Positions 53,944 to 64,000 of a stretch of DNA of 64,000 nucleotides are shown one piece after another (within the stretch, counting starts at the first letter, position 1; each line of letters opens with the position of its first letter). The notes beneath the pieces are model-generated. The model saw only the letters and a list, made by a program, of their open reading frames with translations, was not told the origin of the DNA and searched no databases. The stretch spans positions 426,754-490,753 of the forward strand of contig BCKQ01000010.1 of assembly GCA_001600695.1 (NCBI GenBank), given 5' to 3'. A program made the translations under genes and the position numbers. The DNA comes from Ascoidea asiatica. Lineage: Eukaryota > Ascomycota > Saccharomycetes > Ascoideales > Ascoideaceae.

Positions 53944-55794
53944 ATGTCTATTGTCTTTAATCTGCATCTTCCTATGAACTGGTTTCAGTTCTGGAATAGA
54001 ATTGAAGAGAATACAGTAAATTTACTAGTTTCTGAAGAACAAGAATTACTGTCTGGAAAAAATGAAATTACAACTCCAAAAAAGAATTTGAAAGAAATTG
54101 AATTTGAAAGAAATAAAAATTATAAAAAAATTATTTCAAAAAATGGGTTTAAATGTGTTTATGAGCTGTGTATGTATAATAGATATGGTCATAAAACAAA
54201 AGAAGAAGCTGAAGAACATTTTGATTCAGTTCATTGTTCATATACAAAGTTCACTTGTGCTTGTGATGATTTACAAAAAAAATATCGTAAATATATTATT
54301 GATATTAATCGTAAAGATGAAACAGATAGCTTTGAACTCGAAGCATTGAAAAAATATGATTTTACTGCTCTTACTAATTATTTATTGAAAGGGGAACAAA
54401 CTCCACGTTTCAATTCAACTTCAACTTCAACTTCAACTTCAACTTCAACTTCAACTTCAACTTCAACTTCAACTTCAACTTCAACTTCAACTTCAACTTC
54501 AACTTCAACTTCAACTTCAACTTCAACTTCAGATTCAGATTCAAACTTAAATTGCAAATCAAATACTTTTTTAAATAAAATTCAAATTTTATTTGGTGGG
54601 ATCTATTCTACTTGTACTGAAAAAATACAATTCAAAATAAGAGAAGAAGAAAAAAAATGTACTATTAAAGAATTCAAAAATTATGATGATTTTTTATTTC
54701 ATTTGAGATTTAAACATCCTAAAATTTTCAAAATTCATAAAATACAATCAAAGATTATTGTTAGAAATCTTTTGGATTATGTTATTAAACAATTTTATCG
54801 TGAAAATTATACTGTTCGTACAGACTATGAATGTCAATATTGGGAAGAAAAATTAGCTAAACTTAATTCTAGAATTCATCAATTTAATTTTTTTCTGATT
54901 TATACTAATAATCTTTTAGATAATAAATTTTTTGGTATGAATAGTGATATAAAAATTAAGTTATTTAAATTCAAAAATGATTTTGAAACAATCAAAATGC
55001 CATTATTTCTTCTTCATACTAGTTGTCTTTTTACATATACTATTGATTTTATTGAAACTCTTTTGATAAAATTAATTTCCAAATTATATTCAATAAAAGA
55101 AAAAATTGAAGGAAATATTTCAATTAATTTAAGATATGAACTTCATGTTTTAAATCTTTATTTTCAATCAATTTATAGTATTTTGGTTTATTTAAATGAA
55201 GATTCAAATGATTTATTTCAACTTATATATAGTTTTGATGAAAATGGTATTTTATATTTAAAAAGTTTAAAAGTTAGAGAAATTGAAGATGCATTTGAAA
55301 AAGCAAAAAAAAAAGTTCATGAAGAATATTTTTCTAATGCTGATAAAGAAGCTAAGTTATTAAATTGGATTAAAAAAAGGGAATTATCTATAGATCCAAT
55401 GTTTAAAGATGATGTCAAAAATAATGGTAGTAATTGTTATTATTATGATGAGTATGATTATAATAGTAATAATAATAATAAGAATTATGAAAAAAGTGCA
55501 ATTTATAAAAAATATCAAATTAGATATATTAAAGAAATTGGATTATGTGGAAGTTTTCTTTTAAATGAAATTGATNAAACATATGATCAATTTATGGTTC
55601 CATTTAAAAGATTTCATAAATCAAAATTTGATAAATCAAAAATTCTTGAAGCTGATGAAATCAATGAAGAACTCAATTATATTATGAATATTTCTGGAAA
55701 TTCAGTTCCTTTTACAACATCTTCTGTTTCTAATCATTCTATTATGCTTGTTGATTCTAGAAGAAAAATTATAATTAATGATGCTGTTAATTAA
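53944..55794 (+). CDS. Orphan protein with Cys/His motif and Ser-Thr repeat
   Basis: 616 residues from the first ATG (the frame opens 13 codons earlier only with TTG). A C2H2-like module at about 70-100 (CVYELC...H...HFDSVHC, then FTCACDD) and a second Cys/His-containing region near 215-260 suggest zinc binding, though the spacing fits no family I know. Residues about 158-196 are (Ser-Thr)n from a hexamer repeat. The rest is helical with few insertions (KMPLFLLHTSCLFTYTIDFIE and on), and a DADxxKxLNWIKKRELSIDP motif. Three CTG codons lie within the first 75 codons, unusual here. No homologue recognised. Confidence 0.75.
   Translation: MSIVFNLHLPMNWFQFWNRIEENTVNLLVSEEQELLSGKNEITTPKKNLKEIEFERNKNYKKIISKNGFKCVYELCMYNRYGHKTKEEAEEHFDSVHCSYTKFTCACDDLQKKYRKYIIDINRKDETDSFELEALKKYDFTALTNYLLKGEQTPRFNSTSTSTSTSTSTSTSTSTSTSTSTSTSTSTSTSTSTSTSDSDSNLNCKSNTFLNKIQILFGGIYSTCTEKIQFKIREEEKKCTIKEFKNYDDFLFHLRFKHPKIFKIHKIQSKIIVRNLLDYVIKQFYRENYTVRTDYECQYWEEKLAKLNSRIHQFNFFLIYTNNLLDNKFFGMNSDIKIKLFKFKNDFETIKMPLFLLHTSCLFTYTIDFIETLLIKLISKLYSIKEKIEGNISINLRYELHVLNLYFQSIYSILVYLNEDSNDLFQLIYSFDENGILYLKSLKVREIEDAFEKAKKKVHEEYFSNADKEAKLLNWIKKRELSIDPMFKDDVKNNGSNCYYYDEYDYNSNNNNKNYEKSAIYKKYQIRYIKEIGLCGSFLLNEIDXTYDQFMVPFKRFHKSKFDKSKILEADEINEELNYIMNISGNSVPFTTSSVSNHSIMLVDSRRKIIINDAVN
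54415..54528 (+). repeat. (TCAACT)n coding hexamer repeat
   Basis: About 19 perfect units encode Ser-Thr repeats. Perfection at every third position suggests recent expansion. Confidence 0.95.
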
Positions 55795-56389
55795 TTAAAA
55801 AGAGTTATATCATTGTAATTTTAATATTATATTATATTATATTATATTATTTTACATCAATCTACATTTCATTTACTTTTTATATTCATTTACTTATTTT
55901 ATACTATATATTCAAAAAAAAAAAAAAAAACAGTCTTGCTTACTTTAATAAAATCTTTTTTTTTTTTATCAGAAACAGAAAAGGTGTAGTACAAATGGAT
56001 TTTATTCCCTTAGTAATTCTTTTATCTTGATTCAAATCATCAGAATCATCAATTTCTTCTTCTTCTTTCTGGTTGTTTTTGGTTGTTTTTTGAGATTTTT
56101 ATGAATAATTTAAACCAAAACAGGAAATACTTCCGGAACTNAGTAAAAATAAAGTATCTGGATTGCAACCTTAAGTTTCTGCTGATTGTTTCAAAAATTT
56201 CCCAATTTGGAAAGTTTAGAAATGATACTGCAGATCCATGACTCGTGACTCAGGCCCCACAACTTTGAGCCAATAAAAAGCTCTGCAAGTATTTACGAAG
56301 TCGCACTAGTCGCCCAAGTCAAGTGAGTCACGCCAGTCATTCAAATGACCCAACGCCTGAAAATGAGTGCCCTGAGAATTTAACTTAAA

Positions 56390-56546
56390 AAGCTGCGGAA
56401 AGTTCCAGTTGTCCTGAAACAAGAGGGAGCCATACTTTCTAAACTGGATGTTTATAACTTTCCTAATTTGGATTCGTGGTCAAGAATCATGGAATAAAAT
56501 TTAGACTCGTTAATTTTTAGTAGTTAGCTAATTTAGCCCCAGTAAT
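56390..56546. repeat. Diverged direct repeat R1
   Basis: Shares gtcctgaaa, aggg, an 18-base exact word tttataactttcctaatt (56451-56468), atcat-gaataa and gcccc-gtaat, in order, with R2 2.4 kb downstream. Could be old LTR or MITE copies. Confidence 0.55.
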
Positions 56547-56790
56547 TTTATAATCTGAATGGATTTACCTGCTTCAAATACTGAAGNCATTACAATAAAA
56601 GATAATCTTGATTACAAAAATTGTATCCAAACAAATAATTATAATAAACCAGATTACTGAAGCTTAGAATTTAATTTACATATTAAAATTTAGGGACAGG
56701 ATTCAATTCTTTNTGGGGTGGAAAGATGGGGGATTGAATCGTATAATTTTAGGCCATAATTTGCTTTGGCTGCCCTAAATTTTGTGAAAT

Positions 56791-56870
56791 AGTTACGTTT
56801 TGAAAGCAAAAGTTACGTTTTGAAATTGAAAAAAGTTACGTTTGGCGAAGGAACTCGAAAAACGTAACCA
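56791..56870. promoter_or_regulatory. Cluster of TTACGT half-sites
   Basis: Three direct copies of agttacgttt (56791, 56811, 56834) and one inverted aacgtaacc (56861-56869) within 80 bp. TTACGT is the half-site of Yap/ATF-type bZIP factors. No clearly dependent gene lies next to it. Confidence 0.4.
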
Positions 56871-57468
56871 GTTTTTCTTCTCGAATTCTTTTTCTGCTTA
56901 TTGTGCTGCTGTTGATGCTATTCATTCCAATTTTTCTGTTTGTCATGCTATCTGAAAAGGACTCAAATTTGAACAAACCCTGATTGTTTTTTTGTTTGTA
57001 AATCTAGTATCATCATCAGAAGTTTCTTATTCTCAATTCCTGGTGCTTTTTTTCCACTTGTTTTCTAAAACTTTTTCAGAAACGAAAAAAAATAAAAAGA
57101 AAATTAGTAACAATCACAAAAAAAAGAGCAAGAAAATTATTGATTTACAGTTTTTTATAATTCTCGACTTTGAAAATAAGCCAATATTTCAGTCTGATGA
57201 GGATTTTTTGAATAGAGTAAAATTGAAAACAATTTCATTCTTTTTCAATTTATATTTATCAACTGAAAATAGTTCAAAAATACCCATAACCTCATCAATA
57301 CCATTTCGATAAGCTGATTATCTTGTTTGTTTAAATTCTTTAACTTTATAATACATTTCTTTAATATTTCCCTTGTTTTATATTTGCATTTAAAAGACAT
57401 TTCAAGTGAACCAGGTTCAATCGTTTATTGATAGAAAGCAAACTCACTATAATTTCATCTTTTTTTCT

Positions 57469-57553
57469 TTCATTATTTCTTCATTATAGACAGGTAATTA
57501 AATAAAAAAACTTCTATTAGAATTATTATTAATCCTTAGAAATTATCATAATA
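57469..57553. repeat. Diverged dispersed repeat, copy 2
   Basis: Partner of 50110-50196, same orientation (caggtaattaaataaa, cttctattagaa, ccttagaaattat). The similarity fades beyond the ends. Confidence 0.5.
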
Positions 57554-58212
57554 TTAATATGTCAACAATTACTGAAATATTTTCTAACCAATCTTCTCAT
57601 GATTAAATAGAATTCTTATGATTCTAGAGGTTTTAAAGCCTTTAAGCCATTAGTCTTTAAATTGAGTTTTGTTGAGAAACTAATGAGATATTAAAAATAG
57701 AAGTAAAGTTAGATACTCATGAAATATTTATGACTCTCAAGCAATCCAATTGAAAGTATTTTTTCATTATTTTTTGCTCATTCTAATAATACCAGAGACT
57801 GATCTGTTTGCTGAGACGTACACTTCAAATAAGAAAAAAATATCCTTTAGAATAATAATTCGAACAATACTTTAAATGAAAGCTCAAATAAAAGAAGTAG
57901 AATGTGAAAACAAAGCTTTAGAAATGGGATGCTTGAAATCAAAACAATGAAGTGATATCAAATCATTGAAAATGAATAGCTCATAAACTATTTACTATTA
58001 CTATTAGGTTTTTGAGTTTTTAAAAATATGAAATAAGTGAAATATGAATTAGAGTTCGGAAAATTATGAAACAGTTTTCTCCACGAGTTCCTAAAAATTA
58101 TAAGTTGTGGTTTCTGTTTAGATAATAAACTAAATAACCAAAGATTGTTTCAAATGAAGGTAAAATAATATCTAAAAATCATAATGAATATGGGCTTGTG
58201 TGGTTATATCTA

Positions 58213-58527
58213 CTATATTCTTAAAATCAATATAGCAGGTGTAGTGTAAGGAAGAACTTCTTTACTGGAAGATAAAATTAATTGAGATGAAAAAGAAGAA
58301 ACGATATAACATGAAGATATCACAGTAAGAAATGAACAAAATAAAAAGAATGTGCAACAACTTTCATTTGAAAATATGGAATTTTCAGTTTTCATAGATA
58401 AACATGTAGCAGGTATATTATTGGATGTAGCAAATGTTCTTAGAGAAGTAGAAATGATATAACTAGAAGCTGAGCTACCAACAATTGAAGTGTAAGAAGT
58501 TGTTGGATTTGAGCCTAGGGTAATTCA
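58213..58527 (-). pseudogene. Relic Ser/Thr-rich (cell-wall-type) reading frame
   Basis: A minus-strand frame of 104 codons, closed upstream by TGA at 58525-58527 but preceded in frame by more Ser codons, reads SNPTTSYTSIVGSSASSYIIS and similar. Such Ser/Thr/Ile composition is that of wall mannoproteins or the stalk of secreted enzymes. No start or catalytic part is seen, so it looks like a decayed fragment. It may be compositional. Confidence 0.3.
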
Positions 58528-58816
58528 ATCACTTGAAGATGTTGAAGGGTAAAACTTACTAATGTGCAAGAACTTTTAAAGAGTTCAAGGAGCTACAGCA
58601 TATTAGCAAATTATTGAAATTATTTTTTTAGAAGAACTAAACATAAAAGCAGTCTTGACCTTTTGATTTCAGATAATGCCGGGCGAAAATGAGGGTCTTG
58701 ATAATAAATTTTAATATGAGTGAAACTTAGATCATACTGATCTAGATAATTTTGGTGTAAGCGCCTTTCGATTCCAAAAATCATAAAAATACTCAATGTG
58801 TTTTGATAAAAAAGTC

Positions 58817-58970
58817 TATCTTAAAAGCAGAAAAAGTCCTGAAATAAAAGGGATTCTCACTTCCATAACAGGATATTTATAACTTTCCTAATTGGGGATC
58901 ATAGGCAGAAATCATTGAATAAGATCCAAGATATAAATTAACCATATTTAGGTAATATTGCCCCTGTAAT
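58817..58970. repeat. Diverged direct repeat R2
   Basis: Partner of R1; the exact 18-base word is at 58876-58893. Confidence 0.55.
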
Positions 58971-60320
58971 GCCTATGTTACGCTGATTGAACCGCTGTAA
59001 ATGATAACAGTTTTATAATTAAAGCTACTTCTGAATTCAAAATAATTGTCAAAAATTGTCTTCAACGAAATAATGGAGCAAAATGCAGGACTATAACTTT
59101 GCTTTTTCGAAAAACAATTGAAAGATAAATCTTCTTTTATTTTTCATGTCTTNGGAAATTAGAAATAATTTTTCTGATTCAATCCTCTTGCTTGATTTTA
59201 ATATTAGTCATTTATTTGTTTGATTTTAGAACTCTTTAATAAGATAATTAATACATGTTGTTATTGGTTTAATAGTAAGCAGACTTTGTTTCATTTGGTT
59301 AGTGGCTGCAGTGTCAGGAGATATATCTAAATTAAAAGGAGATTTTCAAGAGACTGACACTCAAGGTCAAGATTAATTTGCTATTTTGATGAAACGATTT
59401 AAATTAGATGTCTGGTTTCTAATGTCAAAACTTTTATCTCCATCGTCGTTTTAAAATGTAGAAGTATTTAGTGGAAGTCCAGTTTTGGAAACCCATTTCA
59501 GTGGTCNAAGTAAATTTATCGCTGGGAGAATAACGGATGACCTGCGAATTCTAAGACCAAACCTGTCTCGGATAAAATAGGGTTGAGGGAAATTGTTTTT
59601 GGGAATTTATTTCTGCGCTTTCGGGACCATTACNAGCGATTAGCCACTTGCATTACCCTTCCCTGACATTTTGGGATTTTGAGATCTATTTCGCGGATAT
59701 TTAGCACGGATATAAAAATGCATGCAAGTGCACTGTACTAGTTACATTAATACTCAGCTTCATGCAGACGTGCGACTTACATGACATGAAAATATTGCCG
59801 AGTTGCCGAGTGTTGACGTTGCCACATGCACAGCCACTGCCAAGAAGACCCAGTATTGTGGTCTCTAAGCCACTCCAAGTGTAGCCGCGTCCTCTGGCTT
59901 AGACCCGCTTGCCCTAGATTATTGGTTAGAGATATCAGTAAAAGATTACTTCATTTCAGAAATATGTATTTTCAATTGCTCTGTGAGATTCTAAGATTTT
60001 GAAATTCAATTCAACTTTCTTCTTTCCTTTTCTCTTTTTTTGAGGTTATCATCTGTTAATTCTTCCTCAGTTAATGTTTTACACCAATTTACTTTTGATG
60101 TCAATTGATATCTTTCACATTCTTTAACTCAACTGCTATATTTACTTTGCTTTGCTTTGCTTTTTTAAAAAACGAGCAAACAAATCTTGAAACTTATCAC
60201 ATAAAGCGAATTTGATTCAAGTATTAATTCAAAGAATACTTAAATACAAAGTTCATCCCTTGCTTGCTATATAAATTCTGATTTTTGTCTTTTTTAATTT
60301 ATTTTTTATATTTTTTTCTT

Positions 60321-62048
60321 ATGAATTTACTGTTTTTTAATGACTTTAGATATCAAAGATTAGGAACAACAACAACATATTCATCAACAACTTCAAATTT
60401 AAAATCAAAATTAAATTTAATTAACTATTTCAAAAATTTAAATTATAAAACAAAGAAATTTTTATTATTCTCATTATTTTTTTTAAATCTTTTAATTTTA
60501 ATGTTATTTCAATATTTAAAACATCAATTTAAAGATTATACTTTATCACCATCAAAACCATGTGTTGAACCTGGTAAATCTCCATCAATTGAAGAAATTT
60601 TTCAATCAAGAAAAAATTATGGAGTAAATTTAGGTTCAATTTTTATTATAGAAAAATTCATGTTTGGTGATTTTTTTATTAATGAAACAAAAGCTGAATT
60701 AGATTGCATAAAAACTCATATAAATCAAAATGGTTTTTCAAAAACAAAAGAATTATTAGAAAATCATTGGATAAATTTTATGAATGATGATGATTGGAAT
60801 TGGTTAAAAAATAATGGTGTAAATTCAATTAGAATTCCAATTGGTTATTGGGAAATTAATAGTGGATTTATTAATGAAGATACTCCATTTGAAGAAATTT
60901 CAAATATTTATTCAAATGCTTGGAATATTTATAAAAAAAATTATATTGAAAAAGCAAATAATTATAATATAAGTGTTTTAATTGATTTACATGCTTTACC
61001 ATTTGGTGCAAATACTGGTGATCATTCTGGTGAAATTTTAAATGAAGCCGGGTTTTGGAATTCAACGACTGGTAAAATTAAAGCTTTAAAATGTTTAAAA
61101 TTTATTTCAAATGATATAAAATTAAATAATTATCAAAATATTGCAGGTTTACAAATTATTAATGAAAGTATATATAGTGAATCTGGTGATGATCAAAAAG
61201 AATATTATAAAAAAGCAATTCATGATATACGTAAAAAAAATGATAAAATTCCAATAATTATTTCTGATGGTTGGAATCCAAAACAATGGGAAAACTGGAT
61301 TTATAATTTAGAAAATGAAGTTGCTGTAAATAGTGGTGATAATGGTGGTTTTGATTATTTAGGTGTTGTTATAGATTCTCATGTTTATAGATGTTTTTCT
61401 GATGATGATAAAACTAAATCTCCTGATCAGATTATTAGTGAATTAAGTTCAACTGTTTTTAGTGAAATTGAAAATAATAATCCAAATGAAAAAGCTGATA
61501 TCATTGTTGGAGAATATTCATGTGTTTTAGATTCTTCAACTTGGGATAAATTTAATGGTGATAATAGAGATGAAAAAGTTAAAGAATATGGTCAAACTTT
61601 ATCATATTATATTAAAAAAAGAACTTCAGGTTCATATTTTTGGACTTATAAATTTCAATATGGTGATGGAGGTGAATGGGGGTTTAAACCAATGACTGAA
61701 AAAGGTTGTATACCAAGAAGAAATTTAAATCCAAATAAACCAAATGAAAATGATTTCAATTCAATTTTAAATCAAAAATTTAATGATCATTCGAATTATT
61801 GGAATGATTCAAATCCAAATGAAAATTGGGAACATGATAGATTCNAAGAAGGTTTTATCACTGCTTGGAAAGATTCTGAATGTTTTAACGAATTTGATGG
61901 TAGTGAGATTGGTAGAATTTTTGCTTGGAAAAAAGCAAGAAAACATGAACATATCATTGCAAGAGGATCAAGTCCAATGCTATGGGAATGGGATCAAGGC
62001 TTTGATCAAGGTATTTTGGAATATAAAAAANTTGCTGGTTTCATTTGA
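60321..62048 (+). CDS. GH5 glucanase-like protein with N-terminal membrane anchor
   Basis: 575 residues from the ATG at 60321 (the frame is open to a TTG at 60285). A single hydrophobic anchor at about 45-70 (FLLFSLFFLNLLILMLF) follows a short basic tail, i.e. type II orientation. The GH5 barrel shows RKNYGVNLGS, NGVNSIRIPIGYW, LIDLHALPFGANTG, acid/base Glu in LQIINES, VVIDSHVYRCF and nucleophile Glu in IVGEYSCVL, then YFWTYKFQYGDGGEWGF. It resembles the putative exo-beta-1,3-glucanase group of YBR056W rather than Exg1, which is secreted and shorter. Likely substrate is wall beta-glucan or a glucoside at the cell surface. Ns at 61845 and 62031. Confidence 0.85.
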   Translation: MNLLFFNDFRYQRLGTTTTYSSTTSNLKSKLNLINYFKNLNYKTKKFLLFSLFFLNLLILMLFQYLKHQFKDYTLSPSKPCVEPGKSPSIEEIFQSRKNYGVNLGSIFIIEKFMFGDFFINETKAELDCIKTHINQNGFSKTKELLENHWINFMNDDDWNWLKNNGVNSIRIPIGYWEINSGFINEDTPFEEISNIYSNAWNIYKKNYIEKANNYNISVLIDLHALPFGANTGDHSGEILNEAGFWNSTTGKIKALKCLKFISNDIKLNNYQNIAGLQIINESIYSESGDDQKEYYKKAIHDIRKKNDKIPIIISDGWNPKQWENWIYNLENEVAVNSGDNGGFDYLGVVIDSHVYRCFSDDDKTKSPDQIISELSSTVFSEIENNNPNEKADIIVGEYSCVLDSSTWDKFNGDNRDEKVKEYGQTLSYYIKKRTSGSYFWTYKFQYGDGGEWGFKPMTEKGCIPRRNLNPNKPNENDFNSILNQKFNDHSNYWNDSNPNENWEHDRFXEGFITAWKDSECFNEFDGSEIGRIFAWKKARKHEHIIARGSSPMLWEWDQGFDQGILEYKKXAGFI

Positions 62049-63190
62049 ATTTACAATAAAATTATACACTCAAGTAAGATATTNCAATAAAAGTATTTAA
62101 ATAAATATGAATTTTAAGTAAAAATATATTTTGAATCCAAATTTATGGATATTCTATTAGCCACTTTTTTTGTCCTAATCTGGGCATTTACAAAAAATGT
62201 TGTGTCACGCGAGTATTCTTATGATACTTCCCCATTACGTCACCCTTACCATTATCCACCTGGAAACACCTTTGTTTGCCTCTACCACTGTTATGGGTCT
62301 TTGGCGGATGTTGCTAGTGTGAGAATAATTTGAAATTGTCTTTCAGCCAATCACAAAGCTTTTGCCTCAGCATTGTTTTTACAGACTCCAGAAATAATGC
62401 AAAATAGCGAATTTAAGTGAATTAAATTGAAATTGATTGTAAAATTACCTTAAATTCAATCTTAAAAACCTGGGGTAAATTCAAAACATATATAACCTTT
62501 GTTTATTCCAATAGCTATTTCCATATCCGTATAAAATATTTGTTATTAATTATTATTATTATAAATAATAAAAAAAGATACTCCTCTGAATAAAAATTAT
62601 ATTATCATCAACATCATTATCAACATAAACCTCATTATTACTGTTATTGTATTTTATTATATTATATTATTTATTATTGTTTTACTTTTTTCCTTTAGGA
62701 GATTATTAATATAATCTTTTTTTTCTTATTTGCATTTAATTCAAATTTTCAATTTATANTTATAGGTTTGAATAATATCCTAGATGCAAATAGCCTAATT
62801 CATCCTAGATCCTATAACCTATAGCCTATAATATAATAAATATTTGCTTTTAGTCTAATTACAGAAAATAAAGTATTAATATTCTATTGTATATTATTAT
62901 CAGTATAACTAATTGTTATTGATTTTCGATATTAAGATTTTCGATACAAGTTTGGAATAAGTTAGACCCCTCATTAGACGATTATTTAACTTAATCATTT
63001 ATCAAATTAACTCCAAATTTTTCAATCAAATCAAGTTAAATTAAATTCAATTAAATTTNAATTTTTGCTCGCTAAACCAATTAAAAACAAAAAGATAAAT
63101 ACAATAAAACTATTATATGATTTTAATAGATATAAAACTATCTTATAAACCTAATAAATATATTAATATCATAATATAATCTTTAGAAAA
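62049..63190 (+). promoter_or_regulatory. Intergenic region before the last gene
   Basis: A GC-richer patch at about 62150-62360 contains a 62-codon plus frame (62145-62333, MDILLATFFVLIW start) with a hydrophobic N-terminus. Its codon use differs from neighbouring genes and I do not call it. 62775-62835 repeats cctag/cctata words. The rest is AT-rich leader. Confidence 0.35.
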
Positions 63191-63907
63191 ATGTCTGATT
63201 CAATTCAAAATATTAATCAATCGGAAAATCAAATCAATGAACAAATCTCAACAAGTAGAAGATCTTCAAAACAAAATCAACTACTTTCAATAGCACCTAA
63301 AATTGATAATCCTATAAGTATTTCAAATCCTATGAATACTTCAAATCTTTTAAATCCTTTAAATCCTTTAAATCCTTTAAATCCTTTAATTCCTTTAATT
63401 CCTTCAAATAATATAAATAATTTAAATAATTTTGATAATAATAATATTAGTGATAAAAAGATTTTAGAATCAAATGATATTTTTAATAAAGTATCTTCAA
63501 AATCTTCTCCAAATTCTTTAAATAATCAAGATACAAATATTGATACAAATTTAGATACAATAATTGACTCGAATAATGATTCGAATATTGATTCAAATTT
63601 AAATNCAAACTCCTCAAATTCCTCAAAAAGAAAAAAAAGAAAAGTTCAAATTGCTTGTGTTTATTGTAGAAGATCACATATGATTTGTGATGAAAATAGA
63701 CCTTGTGCAAGATGTCTTAAAAGAAATATTGGTCATTTATGTCATGATGAACCAATAAATTCTAGGCAAAGAAAAATAATTGAACAACAATCAACAATTC
63801 TTCCAAATCAACAACAAGTTAATAACTCTCAATCAAATTTNGGTATTCCAATGAATAATCACTCTCAATCTTTCTCAATGGCACAAAGTCCAAACATTCT
63901 TTCTCAT

Positions 63908-63957
<50 letters not shown>

Positions 63958-64000
63958 CAACACCATTAGTTCAAACTTAAATTCAAATATTAATGATAGT
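63191..64000 (+). CDS. Ert1/Rds2-like zinc-cluster regulator (5' part)
   Basis: 270 codons open to the window edge. The N-tail is Asn/Ser-rich with (Asn-Pro-Leu)n from a 9-base repeat near 63351-63393. The Zn2Cys6 cluster starts at residue 156: CVYCRRSHMICDENRPC, then ARCLKRNIGHLC and HDEP. The CRRSHM and KRxIGHLCHDEP motifs are diagnostic of the AcuK/AcuM-Ert1-Rds2 family, which activates gluconeogenic and ethanol/non-fermentable-carbon genes. A C-terminal PAS-like domain is expected beyond the edge. An AAT array (63911-63950) encodes poly-Asn. Ert1 and Rds2 cannot be told apart from this part. Confidence 0.88.

Larger units (their letters stand above)
55795..60320. other. 4.5-kb gene-poor region with diverged repeats
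   Basis: After a (TATAT)n 3' tract (55823-55850) no intact gene is visible until the glucanase. It contains two diverged direct repeats (56390-56546, 58817-58970), a TTACGTTT cluster (56791-56870), a relic Ser/Thr-rich frame (58213-58527) and GC-rich patches at about 56230-56420 and 59480-59940. The last patch is the likely upstream region of the glucanase. The 106-codon plus frame at 56992-57312 starts only with TTG and is Lys/Phe-rich; not called. Confidence 0.45.

Noticed and set aside
54420-54528. CRISPR-like array
   Set aside because: Perfect hexamers without spacers inside an ORF: a coding microsatellite in a eukaryote.
56992-57312. 106-codon plus ORF
   Set aside because: No ATG start, Lys/Phe low complexity, no domain.

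Overview
This window is nuclear DNA of an extremely AT-rich budding yeast (Saccharomycotina). The evidence is compact intronless genes with Leu=TTA-dominated codon use, long AAT/poly-Asn runs, one short intron with GTATGT / TACTAAT / TAG signals, and recognisable yeast proteins: Mkt1, Ams1, Hmo1, Cts1-type chitinase, Ups2, ubiquitin-S31, Mps2-like, Dip5-like permeases and an Ert1/Rds2-like zinc-cluster factor. The species cannot be proved from sequence alone. Composition and Asn-richness would suit a lineage such as Ascoidea/Saccharomycopsis, but that is inference. Many isolated N bases mark polymorphic or poorly resolved positions.

Layout. 1-2.6 kb is the broken left part of a Ty1/copia retrotransposon on the minus strand (Gag, zinc knuckle, protease, integrase; it runs off the left edge). 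2.6-6 kb is decayed, N-rich DNA without a supportable gene, ending in a short TIR element. 7-13 kb holds an F-box/LRR protein gene, a tiny convergent RanBP2-type zinc-finger ORF with a strong hairpin between them, and a Zn2Cys6 regulator. 13.5-17 kb is MKT1 (minus), with a second, longer copy of the TIR element upstream of it. 18.8-25.7 kb is a tandem pair of Dip5-like amino-acid permeases, followed by a class-I glutamine-amidotransferase-like gene. AMS1 (minus) and the spliced HMO1 gene (plus) share a divergent promoter at 31.3-31.9 kb. Then come a GH18 chitinase (minus), an unidentified acidic Asn-rich gene, UPS2, RPS31 (ubiquitin fusion), an Asn-rich orphan, an Mps2-like spindle-pole-body membrane protein, tRNA-Phe(GAA), an RRM protein and a CXXC zinc-binding DUF866 protein.

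48.6-53.9 kb is a 5.4-kb AT-rich gene desert with a cluster of ambiguous bases (centromere-like in appearance, unproven). It is followed by a 616-residue orphan with a Ser-Thr hexamer repeat, then a second 4.5-kb gene-poor stretch with diverged direct repeats and a relic Ser/Thr-rich reading frame. A GH5 membrane-anchored glucanase-like gene and the 5' part of an Ert1/Rds2-like regulator close the window.

How the genes work together: they are individual eukaryotic transcription units, not operons. Themes are nutrient use (permeases, vacuolar mannosidase, gluconeogenic-type regulator, amidotransferase), cell-wall turnover (chitinase, GH5), ribosome supply (RPS31, HMO1) and mitochondrial lipid transfer (UPS2). 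Many divergent promoters carry a GC-rich island in an otherwise AT-rich background.
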